In this document: positions 28,107-37,156 of the stretch, piece after piece | Layout of the letters: every line of letters begins with the position of its first letter | How positions within the stretch are numbered: the stretch's first letter is position 1 | From: an uncultured Eubacteriales bacterium | Lineage (GTDB): Bacteria > Bacillota > Clostridia > Oscillospirales > Acutalibacteraceae | Direction: 5' to 3' | Length of the DNA stretch: 64,000 nt | Assembly (NCBI GenBank): GCA_900316385.1 | Contig: ONCP01000001.1 | Location: 215,431 to 279,430, forward strand | The notes under the pieces: model-generated | Databases searched by the model: none | The model's input: the letters and a program-made list of their open reading frames with translations, nothing else | What the model was told of the DNA's origin: nothing | Program-made: the position numbers and the translations under genes

Positions 28107-28235
28107 ACATCAAGAGAATTCCTGCTTATCATATAAGGTATTGAAAAATAGGAACGATGGAAAAGCGTCTGAGGGGGCGCTTTTCGTCGTTTTCGTGAAC
28201 GTTTCGGTAAGAGCTCCGTTTCGGAGCTTTTTTTA
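28107..28235 (+). ncRNA. Probable small structured RNA of about 130 nt
   Basis: The region between the strong promoter and a terminator has no convincing reading frame. It can fold into three hairpins: one with TTCCT near 28119 pairing with AGGAA near 28150 and enclosing CTTAT/ATAAG, one from GAAAAGCG (28160-28167) with CGCTTTTC (28178-28185), and the terminator stem. I do not recognise it as 6S, SRP, tmRNA, RNase P or a known riboswitch. A second promoter at 28298 serves the downstream HAD gene, so this RNA probably stands alone. The rest of the 400-base gap between proB and the HAD gene holds only these promoters. Confidence 0.5.
28212..28235 (+). terminator. Terminator of the small RNA
   Basis: A 7-bp stem AGCTCCG/CGGAGCT with a TTT loop is followed by seven T residues. 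Confidence 0.8.
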
Positions 28236-28297
28236 TTGTCCGCTCGTCAGTACGCTTCGCGAGTTTTTTGTCGAAAATCGTAAAAACAAAAAGAAAT

Positions 28298-28327
28298 TTG
28301 CAAAATACGTGGGATTTATGATATATT
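28298..28327 (+). promoter_or_regulatory. Promoter of the HAD gene
   Basis: TTGCAA (28298-28303) and TATATT (28322-28327) are spaced by 18 bases and lie 32 bases before the ATG at 28359. Confidence 0.5.
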
Positions 28328-28358
28328 AAATAGGTAAAAAATTATAGCGGGGTAAGAT

Positions 28359-29189
28359 ATGCAAATAATAAAGCTGATCGGCATAGACTTAGACGGGACC
28401 GCGCTTGATTCCCAAAAAAGGATTTCCGAGAAAAACCGCGAGGCGTTCAAAAAATGCGAGGAAAGCGGCATTTGTGTCGTGCCTGTTACAGGCAGACCGT
28501 TTTCGGGGCTGTACGACGAATACATCGACGCGATGCGCTGCTCTTACAGTGTGAATACTAACGGAGCGGCGGCGTACTCACTGCCGAAGGGAGAAAAGCT
28601 GATCTCGCATATGATGACGCGGGAGCGGGCTGCCGAGATTGCCGAGATCCTCAATGAATATGATTGCTTTTACGCGGTGTTTATCGACGGCTACGGTTAT
28701 CTTGAGGAAAAATATCTTGATCGTGAGCTGAACGACTGGAGAGGAACTCCGCTGTATAAATATTTGCTTCGCACCCGCAGGGTGACGCAAAGCATACGCG
28801 GTCTTATCGAAGCCTCCGAAGGCTGTGACAACATATATGTCAGTGCGGCGACGACGGAGATCCGTGAAAAGATACGCGACGCGATCGGAGGGGTAAAGGA
28901 TATCTACTTTACTTCGTCGGACGCGCGCGACGTTGAGATCGGCGGAGACTGTTCAAAGGGGACCACGCTTCTTGAACTGGCGGGCAGGCTCGGCATTGAC
29001 AAAAGCGAGGTTATGGCTATCGGCGACAGCGGCAACGATCTGGATATGCTGAGAAAGGCGGGCTATTCCGTCGCTATGGGAAACGCCTCTCAAAAGCTTC
29101 TTGACGAGGCCGATTACGTTACCGATACCTGCGAGAATAACGGCGTCGCCAAAGCGATCGAAAAACTATTGAACGGTGAATTATTATGA
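28359..29189 (+). CDS. Cof-type HAD family phosphatase
   Basis: This is a haloacid dehalogenase superfamily hydrolase of the Cof/YbjI (IIB cap) type, usually acting on sugar phosphates, FMN or related small phosphates. Motif I is GIDLDGTALD (nucleophile Asp near residue 9). The motif II threonine is in VPVTGRPF, the motif III lysine is likely Lys in SKGTTLLEL, and motif IV is GDSGNDLDML near 224. The length of 276 residues is typical. It overlaps the next gene by four bases (ATGA), suggesting coupled expression. The substrate cannot be inferred. Confidence 0.88.
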   Translation: MQIIKLIGIDLDGTALDSQKRISEKNREAFKKCEESGICVVPVTGRPFSGLYDEYIDAMRCSYSVNTNGAAAYSLPKGEKLISHMMTRERAAEIAEILNEYDCFYAVFIDGYGYLEEKYLDRELNDWRGTPLYKYLLRTRRVTQSIRGLIEASEGCDNIYVSAATTEIREKIRDAIGGVKDIYFTSSDARDVEIGGDCSKGTTLLELAGRLGIDKSEVMAIGDSGNDLDMLRKAGYSVAMGNASQKLLDEADYVTDTCENNGVAKAIEKLLNGELL

Positions 29190-30607
29190 AATTTATGACC
29201 GAATTATTATGGACGTTCGTGCTGTTCGGCATGGTGGGCTGGCTTTGCAGAGCCGTTCCCATGGCGATCAAGCAGAAGCGCCTCGTTAACCCGGGCTTTA
29301 TCAACCTTCCGTTCCTTCCGTCGGTAGGCTTGTCGGCGGTAGCGGTGCTTTTGATCACCTACCATATGAAAAATCCGTGGATGATGTTTTTTGGCTCCGC
29401 GATTTTGCTTACGGTAGTTAAATACTTTGTTTCGATGTATTTCGAGAGGGTTTTCAAATTCAAATGGCGTGATTACCGCAACAAAAAGCTTACCTTGAAC
29501 GGATATGTAAGCGTGTGGGAGCCTTTCGCCTACGGCGCGGCGGCGCTTCTGCTGAAGCTTTTGATATTTGATTGGATAAGGGCGCTGGCTTTGTCGATGC
29601 CTTTGTGGCTCTCAATACTGATCCCCGCCGTCATCAGCGGACTTATCCTTACTGACGCGATCCTCAGTTTAGTGGTTATAGCTCGTCTGCGCCGAAATCT
29701 GAGGCAGATGAGCGATATTTACAAGCTGCTTCACCGCAAGGAGGGAAAGCTCACCAACGAACAGCTCAGGCAAGCTTATGAGAAGAAGATGCTCAAGAGC
29801 AAGCACTTCAGGCTCAGATTGGTGAGAGCGTTCCCCGATATGCAGAGCTACGACTACGAAAAACAGCTGCTCGAGATGAAGGATCGCCTCAACGGAGTCA
29901 AGCGGCGTAACGATGAGGTCTACGAGGCTAAAATCGAGAATCCCGAGGATCGCCCGTTCGCGTTCGGGTTGAGCTTTACAAAGCTTTTCTGGCTTTTCGC
30001 GGTCGGCAGTCTTTTCGGAACTATGATGGAAACCGTATGGGCGCTGTTCGCCGAGGGTCACTTTGAAATGCGCGTCGGCGTTGTGTGGGGACCGTTTATC
30101 CCTGTTTACGGCGGCGGAGCCGTGGCGATCACGCTCTGCCTTTATAAGCTGCACAAGGCGAGCGATCTTGTGGTTTATTTGGCTTCATCGGTGATCGGAG
30201 CGACGTTCGAGTATTTCTGCTCATATTTTCAGGAGATGTTCCTCGGCACCGTTAGCTGGGATTACAGCGACACACCGTTCAATATTGACGGCAGAACCAA
30301 CCTGACCTTTGCCCTTATCTGGGGCTTGCTGGGACTTGTGTGGCTGAGATATATCTATCCGACGTTCAGCCGCGTGATCGAGAAGGTGCCCAAGAAGTTC
30401 GGCAAGATCGTGACGATCATTATGGTGATACTGCTCGCCTTTGACGGACTTTGTACTATGACCGCGATCCACCGCTATTCCGAACGAACCAAGGGAGTTA
30501 AGGCGCAGAGCGCTATCGACGAGCTGACGGATAACGTTTTCAACGACGATTATATGAAATTCATTTTCCCGCATATGACGAGCGACGGGATCGTAAAAAA
30601 ACAATAG
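29186..30607 (+). CDS. CmpB-like (PF06541-type) membrane protein with two copies of the domain
   Basis: This 473-residue polytopic membrane protein has a C-terminal half (about residues 265-430) that matches the putative ABC-transporter permease family seen in clostridia, with FGTMMETVWAL and the GPFIPVYGGGA segment. The N-terminal half has a related arrangement (ELLWTFVLFGMVGWLCRAVP near the start and a WEPFAYGAAALLL segment), suggesting an internal duplication. The middle part is a charged cytoplasmic stretch (about 175-250). No ATPase is adjacent, so transport function is unproven. It is coupled to the HAD gene. Confidence 0.6.
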   Translation: MKFMTELLWTFVLFGMVGWLCRAVPMAIKQKRLVNPGFINLPFLPSVGLSAVAVLLITYHMKNPWMMFFGSAILLTVVKYFVSMYFERVFKFKWRDYRNKKLTLNGYVSVWEPFAYGAAALLLKLLIFDWIRALALSMPLWLSILIPAVISGLILTDAILSLVVIARLRRNLRQMSDIYKLLHRKEGKLTNEQLRQAYEKKMLKSKHFRLRLVRAFPDMQSYDYEKQLLEMKDRLNGVKRRNDEVYEAKIENPEDRPFAFGLSFTKLFWLFAVGSLFGTMMETVWALFAEGHFEMRVGVVWGPFIPVYGGGAVAITLCLYKLHKASDLVVYLASSVIGATFEYFCSYFQEMFLGTVSWDYSDTPFNIDGRTNLTFALIWGLLGLVWLRYIYPTFSRVIEKVPKKFGKIVTIIMVILLAFDGLCTMTAIHRYSERTKGVKAQSAIDELTDNVFNDDYMKFIFPHMTSDGIVKKQ

Positions 30608-30627
30608 CAAAGCGTTGAACTCAACGG

Positions 30628-30656
30628 AGCCTTCCTTTCGGGAAGGCTTTTCTTTT
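30628..30656 (+). terminator. Terminator after the CmpB-like gene
   Basis: An 8-bp stem AGCCTTCC/GGAAGGCT with loop TTTCG is followed by TTTCTTTT. Confidence 0.8.
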
Positions 30657-30738
30657 GCCGTGAATAGTCATTTTGCATAAAACGAGAATGCTTCATTTAG
30701 ATAAAGTGTAGAAAAAAAGCGTTTTAAGCCGAAAATCG

Positions 30739-30768
30739 TTGCTTTACAATATATGCGTATGTTATAAT
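30739..30768 (+). promoter_or_regulatory. Promoter of the EamA transporter gene
   Basis: TTGCTT (30739-30744) and TATAAT (30763-30768), 18 bases apart, place the transcript start near 30775. This rules out an upstream in-frame start at 30739 and supports ATG 30799. Confidence 0.65.
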
Positions 30769-30798
30769 TACTCGGTATTTTGGTTTTATGGAGTAATT

Positions 30799-31707
30799 AT
30801 GAAAAACAGACTGAAGGGCAATGTAATTTTGCTTATCACGGCTGTCATTTGGGGAACGTCATTTGTCGCCCAAAGCGAGGGGATGAACCACGTCGAGCCC
30901 TTTACGTTCAACGCGTTGAGAACGCTTGTGGGCGGAGTGGTGCTTGTACCCGTGATCCTGGCGTTTCGTAAGCCGTGGAAAAGAGATAATAAAGCGAAGA
31001 ATTATTCGTTGAAATATACATTGATCGGCGGAGCGCTGTGCGGAACAGCTCTGTGCGTCGCCAGCTCTCTCCAACAGTACGGGATCGTGTACACGACCGC
31101 GGGAAAGTCGGGCTTTATCACGGCGCTTTACGTTATATTCGTACCGTTTCTTGAGCTGATACTCGGCAGAAGGCAGGGCTTGAAGATATGGCTGTGCGCT
31201 CTGACGGCGATAATCGGCTTCGGATTGTTGTGTATCAAGGGCGATTTTTCCGTCGGGGTCGGTGACTGGCTGACGCTTGCCTGCGCTCCCGTTTTCGCGG
31301 TTCAGATCATTCTTGTTGACCGTTTCCTTGAGAGAGGCGCCGACGGAGTGATGATGGCCTGCGCTCAGTTCTTTACGGCAGGGCTGATAATGCTTTTTTG
31401 TATGTTTCTGTTCGAAAGTCCGAGCGCTCAGAGCATCTATGACGCGAGGGTCACGATACTCTACGCGGGCGTTATGTCCTGCGGCGTAGCGTATACGCTT
31501 CAGATCATCGGCCAGCGTTACGCGGCTCCGACGATCGCGACCCTGCTTATGAGTCTTGAGAGCGTTTTCGCGGCGCTTTCGGGCTGGCTTATCCTCGGCG
31601 AGGCGTTGTCGCCGAAGGAGTTTATAGGTTGTTGCCTTGTTTTCGCGGCGGTAGTATTCTCACAGACAGAGCTTCCGGCGCGTAAGGATAAATTGCAAGA
31701 ATTATAA
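30799..31707 (+). CDS. EamA/DMT family transporter
   Basis: This drug/metabolite transporter superfamily protein has ten predicted membrane helices in two EamA repeats. The first repeat begins KGNVILLITAVIWGTSFVAQ and the second starts near residue 152. The conserved proline-glutamate type ending ATLLMSLESVFAALSGWLILGE near 255 is typical of the family. Length 302. DMT exporters handle amino acids, nucleotide sugars or other metabolites; the cargo is not readable. TGGAG lies before the ATG. Confidence 0.85.
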   Translation: MKNRLKGNVILLITAVIWGTSFVAQSEGMNHVEPFTFNALRTLVGGVVLVPVILAFRKPWKRDNKAKNYSLKYTLIGGALCGTALCVASSLQQYGIVYTTAGKSGFITALYVIFVPFLELILGRRQGLKIWLCALTAIIGFGLLCIKGDFSVGVGDWLTLACAPVFAVQIILVDRFLERGADGVMMACAQFFTAGLIMLFCMFLFESPSAQSIYDARVTILYAGVMSCGVAYTLQIIGQRYAAPTIATLLMSLESVFAALSGWLILGEALSPKEFIGCCLVFAAVVFSQTELPARKDKLQEL

Positions 31708-31723
31708 TTTTGGAGGTACAAAA

Positions 31724-33445
31724 ATGACAAAAGCAAAGAAAATCGTGCTTATCGTTTCCGCGCTTGTGATTGTCGGACTGCTTGTGTTCGCGGTTACATC
31801 GGGCGGCTCCCTCGGTACCGTAAAATGCCCCGACTGCGGCGGCAACGGTCAGATCGATAACGCGGCTTGCGAAACCTGCGGCGGCGAAGGCATGGTAAGA
31901 GGTACATGGTGGGCTCTGCTTCCGCCTGTTATCGCGATCGCTCTCGCGCTTATTACAAAAGAGGTTTATTCTTCTCTCGCGATCGGTATTTTCGCTGGCG
32001 GCGTAATCTACGCTACCGAGGCGGGCGGATTGTTCGGAACTCATTTCCATCCGCTCTCTGCTATGAACGAGATCAACAACAACGGCTTGATCGCCGCGGT
32101 CAGCGCTACCGCGGGCGTGTTCATCTTCCTTGTAGAGCTCGGCATTATAGTCGCGCTGGTCAATAAGGCGGGAGGCTCACAGGCGTTCGGACGTTGGGCG
32201 GCAAAGCATATCAAGAGCCGCGCGGGCGCTATGCTCGCGACCTTCGCGCTCGGCGTTTTGATTTTCATCGACGACTATTTCAACTGCCTTACGGTCGGCT
32301 CGGTAATGCGTCCCGTAACTGACGGCCACAAGATCTCGCGTTCAAAATTCGCGTATCTTATCGACGCTACGGCGGCTCCCGTTTGTATGATCGCTCCCGT
32401 ATCCTCATGGGCCGCGGCGGTATCATCTTATGCGGACGAGGGTCAGGGACTCAAGCTTTTTGTAACGGCGATCCCCTATAACTTCTATTCGCTTCTTACC
32501 TTTGTATTCATCATCGCCATCTGCGTTATGGGCTTTGATTACGGTTCAATGGCAATGCACGAGTACAACGCTATGTATAAGGATGACCTCTACACCACAG
32601 GTGAGAGAGTTGACAAGGAGCTTGAGGGCGAAACCCCCAACCCCAACGGTAAAGTTATCGACCTTATTTTACCCGTAATTATCCTTATCGCTGTTTCGGT
32701 ATTCGCGCTGATTTATGTTGGCGGCTTCTTTGACGGCAGCAACAAGGCTGATTATATGAACTTTATTAACGCTTTCGGCGACACTGACGCGACGGTGGCG
32801 CTGCCCTGGGCAGGCGCTATCGCTCTGGTATTCACTATCGCTTACCTTATCGCGCGCAAGATCGTCAGCTTCAAGGAGAGTATGGACGCTGTTCCCAAGG
32901 GCTTTATGGCAATGGTTCCCCCGATCCTTATCCTTACCTTTGCCACGGCGCTTAAGAACATCACAATGGATCTCGGTGCAAAGTACTTTGTCGCCGATCT
33001 TATGAGCAACGCCGCGGGTAATCTCGCTAACTTCCTGCCCGCTATCATCTTCCTTGTAGCCTGCTTCCTCTCCTTCTCAACAGGTACATCATGGGGTACT
33101 TTCGGTATCCTTATCCCGATCGTTCTTTCGATTTTCCCGAACGGCGAGCTTCAGGTCATCGGTATTTCCGCTTGTCTCGCGGGCGCTGTTTGCGGCGACC
33201 ACTGCTCACCGATCTCCGATACAACAATTATGTCCTCCGCGGGCGCTCAGTGCAACCACATCAACCACGTTTCAACTCAGCTGCCGTACGCGCTGACTGT
33301 TGCGAGCGTATCGTTCGTATCATTTATAATCGCGGGCTTTGTACAGACATGGTACATCGTTCTTCCGATCGCCGTTCTTCTTATGCTGGCGACGCTTGTT
33401 ATCATCAAGTATATCAATAAGAACAGAAAATTCGCTGAAAAATAA
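31724..33445 (+). CDS. nhaC: NhaC-type Na+/H+ antiporter with an N-terminal cysteine motif
   Basis: This 573-residue secondary transporter of the NhaC/ArsB-like ion transporter superfamily has about a dozen hydrophobic helices. The core segment SFSTGTSWGTFG near residue 450 and SPISDTTIMSSAG near 495 are typical of NhaC antiporters. Unusual here is the N terminus: after the first helix (5-25) there are two CxxCxGxG-like repeats, CPDCGGNG (35-42) and CETCGGEG (49-56), like half of a DnaJ zinc finger. It would lie in the first extracellular or cytoplasmic loop. The RBS GGAGGT precedes the ATG. Confidence 0.85.
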   Translation: MTKAKKIVLIVSALVIVGLLVFAVTSGGSLGTVKCPDCGGNGQIDNAACETCGGEGMVRGTWWALLPPVIAIALALITKEVYSSLAIGIFAGGVIYATEAGGLFGTHFHPLSAMNEINNNGLIAAVSATAGVFIFLVELGIIVALVNKAGGSQAFGRWAAKHIKSRAGAMLATFALGVLIFIDDYFNCLTVGSVMRPVTDGHKISRSKFAYLIDATAAPVCMIAPVSSWAAAVSSYADEGQGLKLFVTAIPYNFYSLLTFVFIIAICVMGFDYGSMAMHEYNAMYKDDLYTTGERVDKELEGETPNPNGKVIDLILPVIILIAVSVFALIYVGGFFDGSNKADYMNFINAFGDTDATVALPWAGAIALVFTIAYLIARKIVSFKESMDAVPKGFMAMVPPILILTFATALKNITMDLGAKYFVADLMSNAAGNLANFLPAIIFLVACFLSFSTGTSWGTFGILIPIVLSIFPNGELQVIGISACLAGAVCGDHCSPISDTTIMSSAGAQCNHINHVSTQLPYALTVASVSFVSFIIAGFVQTWYIVLPIAVLLMLATLVIIKYINKNRKFAEK

Positions 33446-33465
33446 GAATCAACACTACAAAAAGA

Positions 33466-33496
33466 GAGCCGTCGCAGTTAGCGACGGCTCAATAGT
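33466..33496. terminator. Terminator between nhaC and ttcA
   Basis: A 10-bp perfect stem GAGCCGTCGC/GCGACGGCTC with a five-base loop lies between the two convergent genes and overlaps the ttcA stop codon. The flanking AAAA on the left serves as a T-run for the minus strand; the plus-strand tail AATAGTTTTC is weak. Confidence 0.7.
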
Positions 33497-34322
33497 TTTC
33501 AAGAAAGCTGTGTCGTTCATCGTCATATTTTAGCCCCGGGAAGGTCTCGATGTTGACGTTGTGCAGACTGTTAAAGATGCTGTTCTCGATATTTGGGTTT
33601 GTTTTTTTGAGCTCGCGTATAAGCTCCTTGATCTCCTTCCGCTTGCTTCCGAACTCGGGACTGTCGTCCTCGTTCTTCTCGGTGACGCGGCACGCGCATT
33701 GAATGAACTCAAGCCCGTTATACCTTGACCAAGCGATTATGTCGTCCTCATGAACGCAGTACAGAGGACGTATTAGCTCCATACCCTCGTAGTTTTGACT
33801 TTTCAGCTTGGGGATCATTCCCTGAAGCTGTGAGCCGTAGAACATCGCCATGACCGTGGTTTCGATAACGTCGGAAAAATGGTGCCCGAGCGCTATTTTG
33901 TTGCACCCCAGCTCCTTTGCCTTTTTGTAGAGGTGTCCGCGCCGCATTTTGGCGCAAAGGTAGCAGGGGTATTTTTCCGCTTTTTCGCTGACGGAGAAGA
34001 TGTCCGTCTCAAAAACCGTGATCGGTATCCCGAGCGTTTCGGCGTTGCCCTCGATTTTTTCGCGGTTTCTTTGGTTGTACCCGGGATCCATAACGAGATA
34101 GACCACCTCAAACGGTACCTCGGTGTATTCTTTCAGCAGTTGGATAAGCTTTGCCAGAAGCATACTGTCCTTTCCGCCGGAGATACACACGGCGATCCTA
34201 TCACCTTCCTCGATCAGCCTGTACTGCTTTACGGCTCTGATGAACGGCGCCCAGATTTTTTTGCGGTATTTTTTTGTGATGCTTCGCTCCGCCTTTTCGC
34301 GGAGCGTCAATTCTTTTTCCAT
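33489..34322 (-). CDS. ttcA: TtcA-like tRNA 2-thiolation protein
   Basis: This is a PP-loop ATPase of the TtcA/TtuA group, which activates tRNA C32 (or U54) for sulfur insertion using an iron-sulfur cluster. The PP-loop SGGKDSMLLAK is near residue 48. The cluster cysteines are CYLC near 120 and a Cys in QCACRV near 212. ATG 34322 (277 residues, starting MEKELTLREKAERSI) was preferred to a longer frame reaching 34373 into the ABC gene, as AGGT lies just upstream. Whether it acts on C32 or another position is open. Confidence 0.8.
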   Translation of the reverse strand: MEKELTLREKAERSITKKYRKKIWAPFIRAVKQYRLIEEGDRIAVCISGGKDSMLLAKLIQLLKEYTEVPFEVVYLVMDPGYNQRNREKIEGNAETLGIPITVFETDIFSVSEKAEKYPCYLCAKMRRGHLYKKAKELGCNKIALGHHFSDVIETTVMAMFYGSQLQGMIPKLKSQNYEGMELIRPLYCVHEDDIIAWSRYNGLEFIQCACRVTEKNEDDSPEFGSKRKEIKELIRELKKTNPNIENSIFNSLHNVNIETFPGLKYDDERHSFLENY

Positions 34323-34330
34323 ATTTTTAC

Positions 34331-35140
34331 CTAGCTTCCCGCGCTTTCGTAAGCGCAAACGCCCCTGTGCCAAACCAGCATACCGATCGCCGTAAGCACC
34401 GCGGCGGCGATCACCGTTCCTCCGACATTTATCAGCGCGTTACCGCCGCGTATAAAGTAACTCGCGGGGTAGAACGCCGTGAACGCGAACGGAATGATGA
34501 AGGTGATAACTGAGCGGATAAAGCGGTTGTAGATAGTGGTCGGATATCGGGCGAAATCGTTGACCATATAAAACATATAGATTATATTTCCGCTTCGCTT
34601 TGTCCAGAAAGCGATCGACGACGTGATAAGCTTTACGCCCGTATAGATAAAGGTCGCGAAGAAAACCGCGGCGATGAACAGCGCGATATTGAGCGGACTG
34701 AAATCTAATTTGAGCCGCGGTATGCTTACGCAAAGCAGAGCGATACCGACCACAAGCTCGCCGAACGCGTCGACCTGAAACTTTTCCACCGTTACCGCGA
34801 ACAGCGGGCTGACGGGACGGGTGAGGTACTTGTCAAAGTCGCCCTTTCGGATGATAAAATAACCGATCGCCCAAAGGTTGTCAAAGAAAAGGTGATCGAT
34901 TGCCTTGGGCAGAAGCGCGAAGCCGTAAATAAAGAGTATCTCCTCAAATTTCCAGCCCTTAAGATCGGGGATCTGAGAGAAAATTATCGACAGGAAAAAC
35001 AGGTTGAACGCCTGAGTAAGCAGCATTCCCGCGGCTCCCGTGAGGAAGTCGATCTTGTATTCCATCAGCTTTTTCAGATCCTGCTTGATAAAGATTCTGT
35101 GAAGCTTGAATATTCTGTGAATTTTTTTAAAAAACTTCAT
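34331..35140 (-). CDS. ABC-2 type transporter permease, DUF990 family
   Basis: This 269-residue membrane protein has about six helices and resembles the ABC-2 permeases (PF06182 type) that occur as pairs with an ATPase. Conserved features include the central region DFDKYLTRPVSPLFAVTVEKFQ near residue 98, shared with its partner's KPIRFDLAFLFQELGER. It is the last gene of the three-gene ABC operon and lies two bases after its partner permease. The substrate is unknown. Confidence 0.8.
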   Translation of the reverse strand: MKFFKKIHRIFKLHRIFIKQDLKKLMEYKIDFLTGAAGMLLTQAFNLFFLSIIFSQIPDLKGWKFEEILFIYGFALLPKAIDHLFFDNLWAIGYFIIRKGDFDKYLTRPVSPLFAVTVEKFQVDAFGELVVGIALLCVSIPRLKLDFSPLNIALFIAAVFFATFIYTGVKLITSSIAFWTKRSGNIIYMFYMVNDFARYPTTIYNRFIRSVITFIIPFAFTAFYPASYFIRGGNALINVGGTVIAAAVLTAIGMLVWHRGVCAYESAGS

Positions 35141-35142
35141 AC

Positions 35143-35961
35143 TCAGCCTCCCTGTACGCTCATTCGCTTAACGCTCGCGTTCCAGATAAGCTGCTGGAGC
35201 ACAAAGAAGAACGCCAGCCAGAACAGCTGGAGCCCGAACCTCAGGGCAATGGTCGGCGCGTCGAACATTCCTAGATAGATCATAACGGGAGTGTAAGTCA
35301 GCGACGCGAACGGCAGAAAGCCGAGCACCGTACCGACGGCCGAGGGCATAAAGTTCAGCGGTATGATATTGCCCGACATAAACCCGACGAGCACATCCTT
35401 AAGGAAGTTAGATCCCCAAAGGTTCTTGAGCACGAACGCGGAGTAGCCAAAGCAGACGTTAAAGTAAAAATTGATCAGATATGACAGAACAAGGCTGAGC
35501 AGATATAGCACGAAATTCAGAGGATTGAACGCCAACGCGCCCGTTACGGCGAATTTGTAAATCTCAACTCCGCAAACAAGCGGCAGAAACGCCAGCATCA
35601 GGCTTATTGTTCTTTCGCCCAGCTCCTGAAAAAGGAAAGCGAGGTCAAATCTTATGGGCTTGATCATTCTCATAGCGATGTTTCCGTCGCGTATCTCCTC
35701 GCCGACCGCGTAGGCGCCGTCGGAATAGGCGAGGGTAGAGGTGAGAAAGCTCACGAATATGTAAACGACCATATCGGTCTGTGAAAAGCCCATAAAGGTT
35801 TCCGCTCCGCCCGAGTTGAAAACCGCCTTCCAAAGAAAGAAGTTGATAAAGCACATCAGAATGTCGCCCAGCACAAAGAAAACAAAATTCACCCTGTACT
35901 GCGCCGCAAGCAAAACGCCCGCGTGCGTGAAGGGCTTGTAGATTTTCAGCAGCTTACGCAT
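35143..35961 (-). CDS. ABC-2 type transporter permease, first subunit
   Basis: This 272-residue membrane permease has about six helices. It overlaps the stop of the ATPase gene by eight bases. With the next gene it should form a heterodimeric membrane pair. Similar exporter systems in Firmicutes are linked to export of drugs or cell envelope components, but nothing here fixes the substrate. Confidence 0.8.
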   Translation of the reverse strand: MRKLLKIYKPFTHAGVLLAAQYRVNFVFFVLGDILMCFINFFLWKAVFNSGGAETFMGFSQTDMVVYIFVSFLTSTLAYSDGAYAVGEEIRDGNIAMRMIKPIRFDLAFLFQELGERTISLMLAFLPLVCGVEIYKFAVTGALAFNPLNFVLYLLSLVLSYLINFYFNVCFGYSAFVLKNLWGSNFLKDVLVGFMSGNIIPLNFMPSAVGTVLGFLPFASLTYTPVMIYLGMFDAPTIALRFGLQLFWLAFFFVLQQLIWNASVKRMSVQGG

Positions 35962-36967
35962 CGGGGCTCACCCCGCTTTTGTAAATGCCCTTGATTATTT
36001 CCTCGATATCCGCGTCGGTCACGCTGATGTCTTTGACATGGAGCGTTTTAAGGGTGTAGGACAGGATTTTTTCGACGGACACCTTGTCGTTATTGAAGCG
36101 GACGGAGACGGTGTGACCGTCGTTTTCTACTCTAAGGTCGGATTCGCCGAGGCTGAACTCGCGTCCGTAGTTGAGCTTGTCCGCGTCGGAAACGGCGACG
36201 GGAACGAATCTCAGCTCGCGCGACTGACCGTAGCTTTGCTTGAGAAGGTCGATACCGCCGTCAAAAACCTTTTTGCCCTTGTCTATCATAACGATCCTGT
36301 CGCAAAGGTTCTCAACGTCCTGAAGATCGTGAGTAGTAAGTATCACGGTCGTTTTTTCGTTCTCGTTGATCGATTTTATCGCCTGCCTGATGTTGTCCTT
36401 TACCACAACGTCCAGTCCGATCGTCGGCTCGTCAAGAAAAAGCACCTTCGGACTGTGCAAAAGCGACGCGGCGATGTCCGCCCTCATCCTCTGCCCGAGC
36501 GAGAGCGTTCTTACGGGGCTGGTGATAAAGCTCTCGAGCTCAAGCACCTCGTTGAGGAACGCCATACGTTTTTTGAAGCTTTCGTCATCCACCTCGTATA
36601 TTTCCTTGAGCACGGTGTAGGTTTCCCTGAGAGCCAGATCCCACCAAAGCTGAGTGCGCTGGCCGAACACCACGCCGATCTCCTTAACGTAGCTTTTGCG
36701 GTTTTTGTACGGGATCTTGCCGTTTATCTCACAGCTGCCCGAGGTCGGGGTCAGAATACCCGTCAGCATTTTTATCACGGTCGATTTTCCCGCGCCGTTG
36801 GGCCCGATAAAGCCGAGTATCTCGCCCGCGGAAACATCAAAGCTGATGTCGTCTACGGCGGTTATGATCTCGTTTTTCGGCTTAAAAAATGACTTTATGC
36901 TGCCCTTGAGCCCGGGCTCCTTTACCGTTTTTTTAAATTCTTTTTTCAGGTTTTGTACATGTATCAT
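35954..36967 (-). CDS. ABC transporter ATP-binding protein
   Basis: This 337-residue ATPase subunit of an ABC-2 exporter has Walker A GPNGAGKST near residue 55, the signature LSLGQRM near 157, and Walker B LFLDEPTIG near 176. The C-terminal 90 residues form an extra domain common in DUF990-linked ATPases (for example NatA-like). It is first in the operon, with its own promoter at 36993, and ATG 36967 is preceded by GAGG. Confidence 0.9.
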   Translation of the reverse strand: MIHVQNLKKEFKKTVKEPGLKGSIKSFFKPKNEIITAVDDISFDVSAGEILGFIGPNGAGKSTVIKMLTGILTPTSGSCEINGKIPYKNRKSYVKEIGVVFGQRTQLWWDLALRETYTVLKEIYEVDDESFKKRMAFLNEVLELESFITSPVRTLSLGQRMRADIAASLLHSPKVLFLDEPTIGLDVVVKDNIRQAIKSINENEKTTVILTTHDLQDVENLCDRIVMIDKGKKVFDGGIDLLKQSYGQSRELRFVPVAVSDADKLNYGREFSLGESDLRVENDGHTVSVRFNNDKVSVEKILSYTLKTLHVKDISVTDADIEEIIKGIYKSGVSPDA

Positions 36968-36992
36968 AGCTTACCTCTTATTCGTTATACCT

Positions 36993-37021
36993 TATAATAG
37001 CAAAATACACGTTTTAATTCA
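36993..37021 (-). promoter_or_regulatory. Promoter of the ABC-2 operon
   Basis: On the minus strand, TTGAAT (37021-37016) and TATTAT (36998-36993), 17 bases apart, lie 26 bases before the start of the ATPase gene. Confidence 0.55.
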
Positions 37022-37076
37022 ACCCCGAATAATTGTCTTGATTACAAAAAAATATAAACTTTTTGTAATATTATTG

Positions 37077-37105
37077 TTGATTATTTATAATAAATGTGTT
37101 AGAAT
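37077..37105 (+). promoter_or_regulatory. Promoter of the amylase gene
   Basis: TTGATT (37077-37082) and TAGAAT (37100-37105) have a 17-base spacer, 51 bases before the ATG. I saw no obvious catabolite-responsive element beside it. Confidence 0.5.
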
Positions 37106-37156
37106 AAACGTATATTGGGTTTTTAGTGTACTAAACCCTTAAAGAAGGAGGAAGTT

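Noticed and set aside
28107-28235. T-box or amino acid riboswitch for proBAC
   Set aside because: It is on the opposite strand to proBAC, lacks the T-box sequence, and has its own terminator well before the HAD gene.
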